5,813 nt of DNA, taken from NCBI GenBank assembly GCA_020432595.1, contig JAGQGA010000375.1:1-5813 (forward strand). The letters run 5' to 3'. The notes under the pieces were generated by a model that had not been told where the DNA came from, searched no databases, and worked only from the letters and a program-made list of their open reading frames with translations. This DNA comes from Anaerolineales bacterium (lineage in GTDB: Bacteria; Chloroflexota; Anaerolineae; Promineifilales; Promineifilaceae). The position numbers were made by a program, and so were the translations under genes. Below, piece after piece: positions 5,261 through 5,813 of this stretch. Positions within the stretch are counted from its first letter, which is position 1. The number at the start of each line of letters is the position of its first letter.

Positions 5261-5813
5261 ATGAAACGAAGGTGGATTGTTTTATTAATTTTGAGTTTGC
5301 TGCTGCTGGCAGCGTGTGGTGGCGAGGAAACGCCGGAGGCGGCACCGACGGCGGTGGCGGTAGGAGCAACCACGGTGGCACCTACGGATGTGCCGGTGGC
5401 GGAGGAACCAACGGCCGTTCCGCCCACCGAAACGCCGCTGCCCACAGAAACGGCCGTTCCTGCCACGCCCACACCCTTCCCCACCGCCACCGTTGAACCC
5501 ACTGTCACCGCCACGCAGGTTCCCACCCCCGCCAACCTGCTCGCTGCTGAGGATTTTACCGACCACATCAACCCGTTTACCGGCGAATATTTAGACGACA
5601 ACACAAATTTGCTGCGCCGTCCTATCGCCGTCAAAATCTCCAACTCGCCGCCGGAATGGGTGCGGCCACAGTCGGGTATTGGGCAGGCGGATTTGGTGTT
5701 TGAGCATGTGACCGAAGGTCCCATTACTCGTTTTACGGCACTGTTCTACAGCCAAACGCCGGAAAAAATTGGCCCCATTCGCAGTGCCCGGCTGATTGAT
5801 GTGGAGCTACCGG
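5261..5813 (+). CDS. DUF3048 (YerB-like) lipoprotein, 3' end cut by window edge
   Basis: The ATG at 5261 follows GGAG (5248-5251) by 9 bases. The 184 visible residues start with a lipoprotein signal: MKRRW, a hydrophobic stretch, then the lipobox LAAC with C19 as the lipidated cysteine. Export and anchoring to the outer face of the membrane follow. Residues 24-92 are a low-complexity linker rich in Thr, Pro, Ala and Val (PTETPLPTETAVP, ATPTPFPT), typical of Chloroflexota surface proteins. From about residue 103 the DUF3048 N-terminal domain begins: NPFTGEYLDD, RRPIAVKISN, RPQSGIGQADLVFEHVTEG, TRFTALF and GPIRSAR are characteristic. The second half of the domain lies beyond the window. The family's biochemical role is not established. 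Two ACGGCCGT palindromes sit in the linker, each read as Thr-Ala-Val. A plausible promoter lies just upstream. Confidence 0.9.
   Translation, partial: MKRRWIVLLILSLLLLAACGGEETPEAAPTAVAVGATTVAPTDVPVAEEPTAVPPTETPLPTETAVPATPTPFPTATVEPTVTATQVPTPANLLAAEDFTDHINPFTGEYLDDNTNLLRRPIAVKISNSPPEWVRPQSGIGQADLVFEHVTEGPITRFTALFYSQTPEKIGPIRSARLIDVELP

Noticed and set aside
5242..5724. Minus-strand open frame of 160 codons rich in Gly, Val, Ser and Thr
   Set aside because: It is the mirror of the Thr/Pro-rich linker of the DUF3048 lipoprotein. The plus strand has the lipobox, a ribosome binding site, a promoter and the DUF3048 motifs.

Overview
The window holds five protein-coding genes, two of them cut by the window edges, on GC-rich DNA that looks like a member of the Chloroflexota, most likely an Anaerolineae-type filament or metagenome-assembled genome. 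That assignment is an inference. It rests on a Thr/Pro-rich linker behind a lipobox in the right-hand lipoprotein, secreted DUF2202 and purple-acid-phosphatase-like proteins, and heavy enrichment of one palindrome (ACGGCCGT). No RNA gene, CRISPR array, insertion sequence or phage gene is visible.

Layout, left to right. (1) A secreted purple-acid-phosphatase-like metallophosphoesterase, minus strand, 1000 down to the left edge (3' end missing). (2) A 447-base divergent intergenic region (1001-1447) with a structured leader for gene 1, one ACGGCCGT palindrome, and an inverted repeat built from 7-base units. (3) A secreted ferritin-like DUF2202 protein, plus strand, 1448-2026. (4) A strong terminator hairpin (2033-2067) shared by genes 3 and 5, which converge. 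(5) A YjhG/YagF-type D-xylonate dehydratase, minus strand, 4016-2067. (6) A second inverted heptamer repeat in the 68-base gap behind gene 7. (7) A ROK-like actin-fold (ASKHA) protein, minus strand, 5125-4085, whose conserved motifs appear in circularly permuted order. (8) A 135-base divergent region with a third inverted heptamer repeat and a good sigma-70-type promoter. (9) A DUF3048 (YerB-like) lipoprotein, plus strand, 5261 to the right edge.

Genes 7 and 5 form a probable two-gene operon read leftward. The sugar-kinase-like protein comes first and the sugar-acid dehydratase follows, which suggests catabolism of a pentose or a related sugar acid through 2-keto-3-deoxy intermediates. The other three genes encode exported or lipid-anchored proteins and are not obviously linked to that pathway.

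The most interesting items are three. The first is the permuted ROK-like protein: the adenosine motif and C-lobe come first, and the phosphate-1, catalytic Asp and phosphate-2 motifs follow. The second is the 14 copies of ACGGCCGT in 5.8 kb. The third is the set of three intergenic inverted repeats made of heptanucleotide units, each located just upstream of a gene start.
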